Shown here: positions 32,638 through 44,446 of the stretch, in pieces
How the letters are laid out: each line of letters starts with the position of its first letter
How positions within the stretch are numbered: the first letter of the stretch is position 1
DNA from: Brachionus manjavacas
Taxonomy: Eukaryota > Rotifera > Eurotatoria > Ploima > Brachionidae
Direction of reading: 5' to 3'
Length of the DNA stretch: 64,000 nt
Assembly: GCA_019054805.1 (NCBI GenBank)
Contig: JAHQIY010000003.1
Span: 3,534,001 to 3,598,000 of the forward strand
Notes under the pieces: generated by a model
Databases searched by the model: none
Seen by the model: the letters and a program-made list of their open reading frames with translations, nothing else
What the model was told of the DNA's origin: nothing
Position numbers and translations under genes: made by a program

Positions 32638-32921
32638 CTTTTTTAATGGGAAATTGTCCTCAATTTTATCAATTAAACAAATTAAAAGGTAAAATTTTAA
32701 CACGAAAAAATTTTTTTTAAAAATTTAAATTCGTTAATTTTTTTATATAAACAACTTTCTTAGCTGAATAGGACTTCTTTCTCGACATTTAGGGCAAGGC
32801 ATTCATCTTCCTTCGAAATATTCATAAACTGTTCTCTCTAATTTTTATAACAGTCCATCTCTACTGAACAAGCTTAGTTTGTTAAGCTTAAGCTTCTACC
32901 GCGGCTACTAATGTTGTAGAG

Positions 32922-33032
32922 TGCCGAGCAAAGAGAATTAGTTCTGGCGAATATGATTTATCGAAAACACAAAATAAAATAAAAATACAGTGAAGTTAAT
33001 AAAAGAATACAATATGATATTTAAATACACAA
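32922..33032. repeat. Direct repeat unit 2
   Basis: Second copy of the repeat at 32508-32637, beginning GAGCAAAGAGAA and ending in ATATTTAAATACA. Confidence 0.55.
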
Positions 33033-34954
33033 GAACTAAATTTTTGTTTTATTTTATTCTGAGTAAATTCAGCTAAAAAGAAGTGTGACACTTTCTAAAA
33101 GTGGCAAATAATATGGTGGAATTTGCCTCAAATTAAATCAAAGGTCATCCTAAAAAAAATTAAAGAATTAAGAAAAAAAATTAATTCTATTAATTCTAAA
33201 AATTAATTAGTGAGAGTCTTGGTAATAGAATTTAAAATTTCTAACAAACTCTATGAGAATTGATTTTCATTTTATTCTTTTTTAAAATGTTTCAATGATT
33301 AAAGAAAGTATTTTATAATTATTTAATTTTTTTTTGTTAATTTTCAGAAAATGTTAGTCACAGTTGATTAGCGAAGTCTCAAATATAATCAAAGTATGTT
33401 TTTTTATTTCTATTATCATTTTTTAATTAAAACCACTCTTTAATTTTTTTAAATATATCTCAAATTGCGAAACATGTGTGTGGCTCTGGGTCTCTTCTGA
33501 TTGATTTAACCATCATTGTTTCTCTTAGTTAGAAAAAGTTAAGAATTCTCAAATTAACAAGAAAACAATCAAAAATTTAGGAACACAGAATTTATTAATG
33601 AAAGATTTTTAAAGAAAATTTTTTAAATTATCAAAAGGTTTTTTTATTTCTTAATTGATAAAATAAGAAAGAAAAGTCGATTGCATTCAAAGCAATTCTT
33701 TAATTTTGCAGAAAATTTGGGATCGAGTCAAAGCATAGAAACTAAAAGTAACTAAAAAAACATAGACAAGACAAATAATACTGCTAATTTACGCTTTTTC
33801 ACTGGGCGTGTTGGCTTACATCGGTTTGTGATACTTCGGCACCACTACAAGGTTCGAGATCCATGTTATTGGTTGGTGACCTAACTCTGCTTTCTCCAAT
33901 TTGCCTTCAGCAACTTGTCTATCCAGCTCTTCTTCAACTGCCTAACCATAGTGAAATGCGTTGCTTAACTGGTGTTATACTCTTATCAATTTCCAATTTT
34001 ACCTCTGTGTTGATCGCGAAGCCCAGTTTTCCACTGAATATGGTAATATCAGCGTAGCGTATAGCGTAGAATATCGTAGTACCAGTTGATTCTAATTCTG
34101 TTCTTTTTGCATGTGAAGAATTTTATCCTGTCGAATCGACCGAATCTATCTTCAACACTTGGCAAATTTTAAACTTTGAGTATTTCTTCGTAAATTTTGT
34201 TTCCTTAATTCTCGAACGCTTTAGATGGTTCTTTTATGTCCTGTTTTTTGTGGGGTAAAATGTAAAATACTGTAATTAGGTAAAATTGAGTAAATTTATG
34301 TAAAACCATTGATATTTTAATAAAAAAAATTATTTACCAAATTTTACTTTTTTTAGGTAAATTTGCGTAAAAACATTTTCCTAAATAATAAAAAATAGTA
34401 AAAATTAGTAAAAAATTTTGGGAAGTTTTTTGGTTTAATTTGCAAAAATAAATGGTATAATTTTTTGTATTTGAATAACAAAATGTATCCAATGTTGAAA
34501 AAACATTGAAAAAGAGCGATTTTTCAGTTATTTTTTCAGTTTCAAATATAAAATAATTTCAAGTTGGTATTGCAAAAATGAAAAACTTAGTTTTTTTTTT
34601 AATCTTGACATTGGTTTTGTGATACGATGATCCTAAAAGATAATATTTTTTGTTTAAAAAACTATCAACGCTCTGTTTCCCATAAATTGAGAATTTGTTA
34701 AAATGAACCAAACTAAAGTAAATGATTAAATGATAAAAAATAAGATAGAAAAATAATTACGTAGAAAATTTAAAGATGAGTAAAAAACCTTTGATATAAA
34801 AATTAAGTTGAATTCTCTTTTTTAAATAAAATATAAAATGGCAAAATTTCAATGGAAACAGTGTATTGTTCTTTACGTTAATTTACGTAAAAACTCAAAT
34901 ATCAAATCACTACTGTAAGTGTAATTTTACAATTTTTTTTAAATTACGGTAAAA

Positions 34955-36275
34955 GATTTAGATAATTCACTAAACCAGTACTCTAACGTGTGGTTGGAGA
35001 GTGAAAAAAAAAATTCTCAAATTTTCTCTTTAATAATTAAACCATCAAAAGTAAATAATAAGTCGCGTTTTTTAAAAAAAAAGTATACTTGTTGAAAAAT
35101 ATTCCGAAAAGCTTTAGGATTAAGGTACAATTAAGGTTTTGGTGGCTTTTTTCCTAAATTAAATTTTTTGTGGAAGCTTGCAAACAATATGATTCTAAAG
35201 CTGCTTGGGAGGCACTTTTAAAACCTCGTTTTTTTAATTATGTAAAAATTTTTGAATTTATTTTTATTTTTATAAATTAAACTTGACACAAATAGATGGT
35301 AATTGTAAAACAGTAACAATCGCTTGAAAGAATTTAATTCAATTGATATTTTTTAAAGGATAAAAATTGAAAATTAAATTTTATTGAAATTTTTGCTAAT
35401 GGAAACAGTAAATCTTTGATTAAGCATAATTTGAAAAGTTTATATTTTTTTTAATTAAGTTTAATTTTTAAATGGTTGATTTTTTCAATTTAAGTAAGTC
35501 GCTTTAGATTATCTATTTTTTTGTTTTTTGTTAATTTTCAGAAAATGAGAATGAAAAATAGCTACAGTTGACTTTTAAATGAATGACTTGTTTTTTCAGC
35601 ATTTAAAATATATCGGGCCAAATATAATCAGTGTTAGTTTTTAAAAAAAAAATACCAGTCTTACTAAAAATATTCCGAAAATTTATTAATCGAGAAAACT
35701 CGATCTCTCTTCTAACTGATCATTTCAGATGAATTTAACCATATATTTTGCTCTTTGTTTGTCATTTACTTAGATTTTAAACTTGGACACCAATTACTTA
35801 CAGCATTATTAAAAAAGGTAGTAATAGCCAGCAAAGAATATGCCTAAAAGATTGAAAGGTTAATTGAACTTTCTTATGACAAATAGTTTTAAGATAAAAT
35901 CGGAATTAAGATAAATAATTTTTAAATTGTTTTCAATTCTTTGTGAACTAAAATCAATTAATATTTTTTGAATATAGTGAAACAAATTAAATGTTAATAT
36001 TATTTTATAATTAAATTAATAAAGCCCAATTTTAGGTGTTGCAGAACAAAATGTAAAAAAGTCGAATGACTTTTTTTTTCTGTTAATTTTATTTTTATAA
36101 CCAAAAAAAGAATACAAGATTTATTAAATGTTGTGGTTAAATTACATAAAGTTTTTGATACAAACGGAATTGTGCTCCGAGTTTCAAATGTTAATTTTAA
36201 ATATATATTTATTAATTAAATTTTATAGTTTAAAAAATTTAAAGAAATTTTATTAAACATAATTCTTGATAATGT
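34955..36275. repeat. Long dispersed repeat, copy 2
   Basis: Collinear partner of 20870-23330 (see that entry). It ends about 120 bp before the LRR gene at 36398, so it supplies most of that gene's upstream region. Copy 1 has no LRR gene after it, so the repeat is not simply a duplicated promoter-plus-gene unit. Confidence 0.8.
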
Positions 36276-36397
36276 AGATAAGATTTTGTTTTAATTTAAT
36301 ATTTGTTTGATGTTGCTATACCAATTTTCAAATACAAATTCAAAAACATTTTGTTTTTGAAAGTAATTAAAATTTTTGAACAAGATCATTCTATTTA

Positions 36398-37603
36398 ATG
36401 CGAGTCGATTGTATGCCACTAATTCAAGCTAATTCTTTCATTTGGCTGAAAATTTGCAATTCTAAATTAACTCAGAATTTTAAATTTATTTTATTAGCTT
36501 TTCTTTTTAATTATTTTTTCCCTGGTTCGAATGAAAAATGCATCTATTCCAGGGATGGACACTCTTTAAATCACTTTTTGGGAAATCAAAAGTACTATAT
36601 CCCGAAAGAGCTGATCAATTGCTTAAATAAAAATTTTGAAGATGAAATTCGTTTGGAAGGGTTTAAGTTTGAGAAAGGAATAATCCACGATTTTAATTTT
36701 TTTTCGACCAAAGTTATTAGAATTGTATCATCTGATTTGACCGAGCTGGTCCAAGCAAGCCAAATTCAGACTTTAGAAATCTATGAAATTGTGCATAGTA
36801 ATTTAACCAAACTCGTAAAAAATGACTTTTTGCCAGATTCCGTAGAAAAGTTGATCTTTTATTACAATCAAATAAATTTCATTAGAATTGATTTTTTCTT
36901 TAAATTCAAAGATTTATCCATAGTCGTCCTACACCATAACAAACTTAGAGCAATTAATGCTTTAAAATTTGATTCAAATTCGATTTTTGATTTAAATTTT
37001 GATTTTAATGAATTACAAAGATTAGGGTTAATTCACTTTCAAAATTCAAAAAGCCATGAAAAGTTTACAATTAGTCTAAATAATAATCATTTGGAAATTA
37101 TTCCAATTATGTTTGGAAATCTATCCTCTATTCGATATTTTAGTATACTCTTTCAAGGAAATAATACAAATATATTAAGAAACATTGTCAAAATGAATTC
37201 AATGAGAAGATTTTTAACCAAAATAGATAATTTGTTCATGGACAATTATACTCAGTTGGACACTTTGAAGTGTTTTAAACAGTTTTATTCGATAAAAAAA
37301 TTATTTTTTAATTATTCTTTAATTACATTTGAAAATGAATTGGGACCAGAGGAGTGCTTAAAAGTGATTTTACCAACAATGAACAATTATCACATCAAAA
37401 ATACGACAAAATCAACTAGTATAAATTCCACCATAACTAAGTGTAACAAAACGAACATTTTAACTACAACTGGACTGTCTCAAGTATTAACAATGGGAAA
37501 CATTACTATCTACTCTTTAAATAATGAAAACTCTTTTTTTATTTGGATTCTTTCATGTGTGGCCATATTTATTATATTATTAATGCACTATAAAAAAATT
37601 TAA
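36398..37603 (+). CDS. Single-pass membrane LRR-like protein
   Basis: Uninterrupted 401-codon single-exon frame from an ATG at 36398. Residues about 28-43 (KFILLAFLFNYFFPG) form a hydrophobic segment suited to a signal peptide or anchor, somewhat far from Met1; Met6 is an alternative start. Residues about 80-280 contain irregular leucine-rich repeats (VEKLIFYYNQINFIRIDFF, LSIVVLHHNKLRAI, FTISLNNNHLEIIPIMF). A Thr/Asn-rich stalk with many N-glycosylation sequons (NTTKST, NSTITK, NKTNI, GNITI) follows, then a transmembrane helix (FFIWILSCVAIFIILLM) and a four-residue basic tail. This indicates an extracellular LRR receptor-like or adhesion protein without a signalling domain. The orthologue is unknown. 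Confidence 0.75.
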   Translation: MRVDCMPLIQANSFIWLKICNSKLTQNFKFILLAFLFNYFFPGSNEKCIYSRDGHSLNHFLGNQKYYIPKELINCLNKNFEDEIRLEGFKFEKGIIHDFNFFSTKVIRIVSSDLTELVQASQIQTLEIYEIVHSNLTKLVKNDFLPDSVEKLIFYYNQINFIRIDFFFKFKDLSIVVLHHNKLRAINALKFDSNSIFDLNFDFNELQRLGLIHFQNSKSHEKFTISLNNNHLEIIPIMFGNLSSIRYFSILFQGNNTNILRNIVKMNSMRRFLTKIDNLFMDNYTQLDTLKCFKQFYSIKKLFFNYSLITFENELGPEECLKVILPTMNNYHIKNTTKSTSINSTITKCNKTNILTTTGLSQVLTMGNITIYSLNNENSFFIWILSCVAIFIILLMHYKKI

Positions 37604-38351
37604 TGCATTCCAAATCCTCAAAATTCGTAAAACACGTTACTTCTAGGTCAGAACACTGCACAGCTAACAATTTAATCATCTAACACTTAATAATAATTTA
37701 ACTTTTAATTGTTTAAACCAAAACTCCAAATACTTGTATCATGGACGCTCGACTAAATCTTTTTTCCAAAGTAAAAAATTTAAAGCAACGATATGATTTT
37801 ATTTGATTATTGATTCAAGCTGACTAAAATAGAAAATTAAAGATGCAATTTAAAAAAAAAAGATGAAAAATATCATGTTGTTTCAAATTTTTTCAATATT
37901 TTTTATCCTTAATTTTTACTTTTCAAAAAATATATGAATTTCTTTTCAATTTTTATTGAATTTCACAGCGATCTCTATATGCTCAAAAAAATTTTAAAGT
38001 TAGCTGCTTAAATATTACAGCTATAGTTTCTTCTATTTGCTGAGATACGGTTTCACTTAAAAATGTACAAACAGTTATTTTTTTTGTTATTTTAATTTTA
38101 TTATTTTTTCAAATGAAATTAAATAATTTTTACAATAAAATGTTATTTTTGCTATTAATAAAATAATATTAAAACATAAATTCCTTTTTTCTCGAAATCT
38201 TTTTTGAAAGGTTTTGGTCAAAATTCTAAAAAAAAACTAAAAGAAAACTTTGGTTGAATGAATCTAAAGCTTCATAGAAGAGAAAAAAATTGAGACTTGA
38301 AATTAGCAATTCTGCTAATAATTAAATATAGTCTTCAAAAATTTATATCTT
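37604..38351. other. A/T-rich, no gene seen
   Basis: Presumed 3-prime UTR of the LRR gene and intergenic DNA. No further feature recognised. Confidence 0.5.
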
Positions 38352-40085
38352 TTAGTAGTAGTAATATGAACTGCAACTCGGAAAAATACCCGAGCAGAGC
38401 TCTAATGAGCTATAGCAGTCGCTTCTTTTTTCACAAGCCAAGCATCTAATTTCGACTTAAAAATGTTCAACGTTCTTGCGCTATTTTTATCTTCCGGTAA
38501 TTGGTTCCATATGTTTGCAATTCTATTTGTGAAAAAATGGAAACGCGAGGAACAGTTTTTTATCTGTTCACGACGTAATGTCCTTGAATGCTTTCTTAAG
38601 CCGTATACTTGAACACTTTGACCATAGGTAAAACCATTATTGAACTCAACTAACTCAATTTTATTATTTTATTTGAACAACTGGATCAGATCTTCTCTCA
38701 ATCTTCTCGTAGTAAGGTCCGTCAGGCCGAATTTACTTAAGCGTGTTGAGTAAGGAAGGTGTTTTAAATTTGGAACTAACTTAGTTGCTCTACGTTGAAT
38801 CTTTTCTATGATATCGATAACTTTTTTCAGGTAAGGGCACCAAGAGGTTATGGCAAATTCTAAATGAGGTCTGACCATTGAAGTGTACAGTAGTTAAATG
38901 TTGTTTACATTGGGATATCTGAGCGATTTTTTCAGCATATCCAAAATCCTATTAGCTTTAGCTGTGACTTATATGTTACTTGTGTGTCCCATTTTAGGTC
39001 ATTTTTGATAAATATACCCAGATCTTTTTCACATACTGATTTATTAAGTGGAAATGACTCAATTGTATAATCATGTTTTGAGTTTTTACGACCAAAATGG
39101 ACAACTTTACATTTCTCGACATTAAGCTGAGCAGACCAGTCTCGTGACCACTTACATATATTATTAATGTCAAATTGTAACTTGTATTTAGAGGAAGAAT
39201 CTACAATTGTGGATATAATCTTGTTGTCATCAGCATACGCTTTCGAGCTGTTTTGAATACACTCAAGTAAATCATTTATGTATATAATAAATAAAATGGG
39301 ACCAAGGACAGAACCTTGAGGAACTCCACTTGTGACTTCAGCCCAATCTGACTTTGCTTCGCCAAGTACGACTTGTTGTGATCGCCCAGTTAGAAATGAA
39401 CTTATCCAGTTTATCAAACGCTCATTAAAACCATAAAGACTAGCTTTGAATGTGAAACCTTGTCAAAAGCTTTTGCAAAATCGGTGTACACCACATCTAC
39501 GGGGTAGCCATTTGATAAGGCATGTGTAATCAGGTCCAGAGTCTCAAGTAAATTTGTACTGCAGGACCTCTTTGTGAGAAAGCCGTGCTGAGCTTTCACG
39601 ATGAGCCTGTTTTCTAACAAGTGTTTGAGCATGACCTCTTTTAATAGACCTTCCATGACTTTACAGAGGATACAAGTTAGCGAAATAGGTCGATAATTTG
39701 AAGGTTGTAATCTGTTCCCTCCTTTATGAAGAGGAGTAACATAAGCCTTTTTCCAGATGGTTGGTACTATTCCAGTCACAAAGGACTCGCGAAAAATAAG
39801 GGAAATCGGAAATGAAAAAGCTTTAGCGCAACTTTTTAGGACTAAGCTGTTTATATGGTCCCATGGACTTATTTGTCTACCCGGTACAAGTGAGTTAGTA
39901 ATTTTGCTAATGCTAAACATTTTCACTGGATCGGGGTCACATACTTTTGTGGTTTTGTAGAAAAATTCCGGAAAATTTGAATTAACATCTTGGTTAAAAA
40001 CTGATTTAAAGTAATCATTTAAATAATTCGCAATCACTGTAGGATCCGTTGTGATGCTATTTGAACTCGTAATGTTCAGTGCTTA
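38352..40085 (-). pseudogene. 5-prime-truncated LINE (RT and 3-prime end)
   Basis: Non-LTR retrotransposon on the minus strand. RT blocks in order: WKKAYVTPLHKGG, NYRPISLTCILCKVME, QHGFLTKRSCSTNLLE, DVVYTDFAKAFDKVSH (about 39480), then after a one-frame slip INWISSFLTGRSQQVVLG, SGVPQGSVLGPILFIIYIND, and the YADD box (KAYADDNKIIS, about 39230). After further slips come RPHLEFAITSWCPYLKK, RRATKLVP, and the C-terminal FHFFTNRIANIWNQLPE. The 3-prime end reads GCTCTGCTCGGG...CCGAG, then TATTACTACTACT as a simple tail. The endonuclease is missing. Clade is CR1/Jockey-like by motif style. At least three frame breaks make it inactive. Confidence 0.9.
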
Positions 40086-40992
40086 AATCGAGTTAGTTAT
40101 TTAAAAAAAAACAAAATTAGGTTGTAATTTCAAAATAAAAATTCTTTTCAAAAAATATTTTCAATTAAGGACTAGTTAACTTTTTTCTATAATAACTAAA
40201 TATTTGAACAGCTTAATAATCATTTTGAATTATGTATAAATCATAAAGTGCTTTTCTTGACTTAAACATTAAAATTATAGAATTTTTCAATATTTTTTAA
40301 TTTCAAAATTATCTAGTCGCAGATTGAAGAAAAAAAATGTGTTTTTTTTTATTAATTTAATTCATTGAAAAGTATTTGAATGAATGGCACTTCTAAAAAG
40401 TAATGATTTTTCGTATCTCTTTATTCTTTTAAATAATTTATTTATTTATTTTTCTTTCAAATAGAATTTTTTAAAATCAAGGTATTCACTCATCAACAAT
40501 AACAGAAAGTTTTGCTTCTAATCCATTATAATGAGTTATTTTTTACTAGATGACTTTTAGATTTATAGAGGGAAAATTAGTCTAGCTTTTTTTTAAAAAA
40601 ATAAAAAAAATTATGATAAAAATATTTATTAGAGAATTAAACCAGTTTAAGTGTTTAAGTCTTTTATTAAATTTAAATTTTTTTTTCTTTTTCGAATTAT
40701 CAACTGGTTTTAACTAGAAAAAAAAATTTAAGTAATTTTCAAAAAGTTTATTTTATTCATAAATTATTTCCAAATCTTATAAAATTTTGAATCAAATCGA
40801 TAAATTTCAAATATTCACTTTTAGTTGTTATATTTTTTCCAATTGATTTTTTTACCAAGCTTAATAGAGGGATTTTATTTTTTTGAGTAAATAAGGATTT
40901 CTTAATTTTTTGATAAACTCTGAAATTCGATTTTTTGAAAAAAAGTCATTAATTTTTTATTTTAAAATCTTATTTAATTTTGAGAAAGTTCG
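40086..40992. other. A/T-rich, upstream of tetraspan gene
   Basis: No ORF. Must contain the promoter of the gene at 41008; no clear TATA or initiator could be picked out from the A/T background. ATTTTCAG just before the ATG could be a splice acceptor for an unseen 5-prime UTR exon. Confidence 0.45.
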
Positions 40993-41007
40993 GTGAAATT
41001 TTCAGAG

Positions 41008-41824
41008 ATGTATCAGAATTCATTTCAACAAAATCCTGCATCAATTCCACCGGAAGCTTACGGAGCTCCGAACATGATGCCACTTTCATATGAGCAAAGA
41101 ATGAACTATTTATATATTTTTCGAAAACAACAAAAAGATTTTATAGAAAAAAGATTAAAAGAAAGCTATCCAACTAAGTTTGTTCTAGTTTATGGCCTTT
41201 TCATGATTTTTCATTCGATTGCACAAATTGTTCTTCATGTTTTGCTAATTGTAAATAATGGTGCGAATTACCAAATTTATCATGGTATATGGGGTGGCGG
41301 ACTGACTCTTTTGATGCCTTTTTCAGCTTTTCTTTTAAGTAATGACCATAAAAAATTTTCATTTATCTAAAGTAATTTTTATAATTTAAGTAAAATTTCC
41401 TAATATCCATTTGTACAGGGCAGCTACTCTTATAAATATGTTTGGAGCAGTGTTTTTAATATTGGGAATAATTCTTGCTAGTGGATTTGGTTTGATGGAA
41501 TATGAGCGAACATATTCAAGAAATTCAAGCAAATATTCAAGTCAAGCGAACAGAGATATGATGCCAGTAACAATAGTAATGCTCGTTTTGGCAATAATTG
41601 CTTTTTTCTTTGCCTTATTTTATCTAGTTCTAGTTGGAAGAATATTTAGAAGACCAGGAATACGTGTAAGCTATAACCAAAATAGTGTAGCTAATCCGGT
41701 TAATCTGACAATGAACAACAATCCAGCTTGGTTAAATGGACAGAATTTTCATGATAATTCTCAGAATCAAACTTTTAATTCTGTGCCTAATTACTCTTTT
41801 GATCCAAAAAGAGCACCGTACTAA
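41008..41824 (+). CDS. Four-transmembrane protein, two exons
   Basis: The start is the ATG at 41008 (the frame runs farther up without an ATG). Exon 1 has a Pro/Gln-rich N-terminus, then FVLVYGLFMIFHSIAQIVLHVLLIV (TM1) and GGGLTLLMPFSAFLL (TM2). Exon 2 has LINMFGAVFLILGIILASG (TM3), a loop, MPVTIVMLVLAIIAFFFALFYLVLV (TM4) and a polar Asn-rich tail ending at 41824. The layout resembles MS4A/CD20-type tetraspan proteins, but no signature proves it. A phase-consistent 52-bp GT-AG intron (41339-41390) joins the frames; ignoring it, exon 1 stops at 41370 and exon 2 would lack a start. Exact splice sites are inferred. Confidence 0.7.
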
Positions 41825-42016
41825 ATTTTAAAATGAATCATTAATTAACCAACAACATAATTGAAGATATCAGTTATCATCAAATCACATAATAAGAATT
41901 CAAATAAAAATTAGGTTTATATTTTTTTTAAAATTAATTGACTAAAAAGAGTTTATTTTGATTTTTTTTTGAATAAAAATTAATTGTACTCACTTTGATA
42001 TCTTTTTAGAAAAAAT

Positions 42017-42207
42017 ATTTAGTCGGACCATTATTTGACTATTCTTTTCCTTGCTTGAATTCATTTTCAGAAAATAATATAAGAAAACTACAAGCAATGC
42101 GGAATACATCAGTCAGATCTATCCTTAAGTTAAAATATGAAACTCCCTGCAACATCGTGCATCATGAGACTTTTAATAAACTTAAATTAATAGCAGTCCC
42201 GAACTGG
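42017..42207 (+). pseudogene. LINE RT C-terminal fragment
   Basis: Reads GPLFDYSFPCLNSFSENNIR then a segment with RSILKLKYETPCNIVHH. Its start overlaps in sequence with the end of the LINE at 47420-49490 (SLVGSILDYSFPCFS), and it continues beyond the point where that copy is truncated, so both derive from the same family. No other LINE part is nearby. Confidence 0.7.
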
Positions 42208-43231
42208 AAAAAAATCGAGTTTCGAGTTTTGAGTTCGAGTCTGGAAGTCAAAATAAAAAAAATTTAGCTGTTATTTTTTAACAGGCGATTATAAACTAAT
42301 TTATCAATCTTTTGTAAAATATTTTTTGAAATTTAATTGGAAACTTAATTTTGAAAAGAATTAAATTCAATATTAGCTTTAAGTACAAACTGAACAAACT
42401 AAATTAAAAAAAAAATCAAAAATAATTAAAATTATTTTGAAAATTTAAAAAAAAAAAAGATAAAAAAAAAAAAAGATAAAAAAAAACATATTTTAAAATG
42501 AATACTAGATCTCGTCTAAAGACATCTCAAAATGAATATTCAGATAATGACGTAGCTTCATATCATAATACGAAATTAAAAAAAAAAAGAGTTACCTCGA
42601 TAAATAAACGAGATTGTCAAAAGCAAAGAAGATTAAGAGAGGCCAGAGAAGAAAGTATCGTCAATTTAGATAGAGCGACTGCTGAACAAACGAGACTTCC
42701 TCAAACATCATTACAAAACAATGATGGTGTTTGTAAGAAAAACTCTGGAAAAATGACGCCTGATACAATCTTAAAACGATCAGTTTAAAGAAAAATATCA
42801 AATTATTGGAAAAACTTCAAGTTTGAATTCATAAAATATTGAGGTCGAATACAAAAATATGATAAATAGGCAAATCAAATTAAAAATAAATTTTTTTAAG
42901 GTAAATTAAAAAAAAACAACTTATATAAATATTTTGTATCTTAATTAAAATTAAAATAGAATATTTAAGATTTTTTAAACTAATTAATTGTAAATAAAAT
43001 AAAAATTATCAATTAAAAATGTAACATAGAACCTTCAACTTTTTTTTCGGGAATACTTTTTTAAAAGATTTAAAACCTTTTAAAAAATTCAACCAAATAA
43101 CTTTAAAGTTTGAGTTTGAATTTAAATGTCACTCGAAAAAATCGAGTGTCGAGTTTAAGTTCAGAATGTGTTATGAGTTTAGGTTTTGAGTTCGAGTTCC
43201 AGACTCGAAACTCGATTTTTTTCCAGTTCGG
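42199..43231. mobile_element. 1.03-kb TIR element
   Basis: CCGAACTGGAAAAAAATCGA (continuing GTTTCGAG) at 42199 is an exact inverted repeat of 43204-43231. Beyond the 28-bp perfect part, both ends are built of GAGTTCGAGT/TCGAGTTT words. The inside is A-rich with one small ORF. It is inserted in, or adjoins, the LINE scrap. No target duplication is visible. Confidence 0.75.
42498..42788 (+). CDS. Small basic ORF inside the TIR element
   Basis: An ATG at 42498 opens 96 codons. The product is very basic in its first half (KLKKKRVTSINKRDCQKQRR, then LREAREES), followed by a Thr/Gln-rich segment. No catalytic motif. The basic KRxxQKQRRLREARE run is reminiscent of the Arg-rich N-termini preceding Helitron proteins, but the similarity is only stylistic. 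It may be a remnant of the parent transposase or spurious. Confidence 0.3.
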   Translation: MNTRSRLKTSQNEYSDNDVASYHNTKLKKKRVTSINKRDCQKQRRLREAREESIVNLDRATAEQTRLPQTSLQNNDGVCKKNSGKMTPDTILKRSV

Positions 43232-43287
43232 ATATCTGGTCCCGAATCGACTTTTGGAATTGAGTTAGAGATATGTTGGGAGAGGAC

Positions 43288-43334
43288 CAGAGTTGGGCAA
43301 AAGTCATCAAGTCAATTGATGACTTTTGCCCAAA
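43288..43334. repeat. hAT-type end with perfect 18-bp hairpin
   Basis: CAGAGTTGGGCAAAAGTCA is a classic hAT terminal sequence. TTGGGCAAAAGTCATCAA (43293-43310) is followed after five bases by its exact reverse complement (43316-43333). It precedes the hAT transposase remnant by a few bases and probably marks its left terminus. Confidence 0.7.
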
Positions 43335-43339
43335 TTGAT

Positions 43340-44446
43340 TTAATTAAGTTGGTGACGATGAATTCGATGTATCTGATTGTGAGAATTTAAAAATAGATTT
43401 TGATGTAGATGAAGATAGCGAAATTACGAGTTCTGACGACGAAACATATTCTCGACCTTTTGAGTTCCAATCGATTACCGAAATTACGTATATGCGTTGC
43501 TTTGCTCATTCGATTCAACTGGTAATCAAAAAAAGCTTAAAGACAGTGAACAATTTAAGACGGACGCTTTCAAACTGTACGAAAATTGCTGCAAAATATG
43601 GTCAAAAGAAGGATTTCGCCAATTATTTGACCGAAAAATATTCCAATGCAATCACTAAACCGAAATAACTAAGATGGAACAGTGAGATCAAGTGTTTAAG
43701 AAGAATCACCAAAATTTAAACTCAATGATTTAAACGATGCGCTTGATCAAATCGACGAAAATAGTTTAAAACTTAATCAAATAGAGTTTACTAAGCTAAC
43801 AGAAATTGTAAAAATATTGGAACCTTTTGAGTACGTCACAAATGAGATTCAAGGTATAATAAATAATCAAAATTGAATATTTAATTAAATTATTAAACTT
43901 ATTATTAAAGGAGAAAACTATTCAACTATTAGTCTAGTTCTTCCATCAATATTACAATTAATCGAACATTTAGATAATTTTCAACCATCTGTAAATTGTT
44001 TGCGATCACTTATTTCGGAATTAAAAGATCAAATCATGGAAAGATTCGATTATATTATAAAAGCTTTTAATGAATCACATTCTAACAACTTTGGCTACCT
44101 GGACTTAACATGGTTTATTGCTTCATTTTTGGATCCAATTTTTAGACTGTGGCTCGAAATAACTGGAATGGGCAAAGATAATAGCCAAACTTTGTCAAAA
44201 GAAAAAAGTCGTCCTTTAGCCACATTGAGAAATGATTCGGACGACAGTTTATTAAAATCTCTAAAAAAGAGAAGAAAGTTCTTCCAGTTCATGAAATCAA
44301 AAGAAGTTATAAATACCGAAACAAATGAAAATGAAATTGATGATTATTTAATTATAGACTTTGATCCAGATACAAATTTTAAGCAATTTTGGTCAAAGAA
44401 TAAGACAAAATTTCCACGATTCTTCGAATTAGTTTTAAAGTTTTAA
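43340..44446 (+). pseudogene. hAT transposase remnant (ZBED-like)
   Basis: Reading resumes across frames as an acidic segment (DVDEDSEITSSDDETYSRPF), then RCFAHSIQLVIKKSLK and KIAAKYGQKKDF, the hAT catalytic-domain block with the CAHxLxLV-type motif. RWNSEIKCLRR follows, and after a probable short intron near 43855-43912, YSTISLVLPSILQLIEHLDN. The best-preserved piece (44000-44446) has LDLTWFIASFLDPIFRLW and ends in FKQFWSKNKTKFPRFFELV, the start of the hAT dimerisation domain, where it is cut off. The DNA-binding BED finger is absent. Inactive. Confidence 0.8.

Larger units (their letters stand above)
32161..34954. other. Repeat-rich non-coding region
   Basis: Contains a direct repeat of about 110-130 bp (32508-32637 and 32922-33032; shared GCGAATATGATTTAT and ATATGATATTTAAATACA). 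33330-33500 echoes the middle of the dispersed repeat at 21480-21700 (TTAATTTTCAGAAAATG, GATTTAACCATCA). 34250-34950 has TTTACGTAAA-type words related to the MITE at 19111. No supported gene; a B-box-like GGTTCGAGATCC at 33850 lacks a tRNA fold. Confidence 0.5.

Noticed and set aside
33797-33862. B-box-like GGTTCGAGATCC with an upstream TTGGCTTACATCGG
   Set aside because: One extra base in the B box and no cloverleaf stems; not called as a tRNA.
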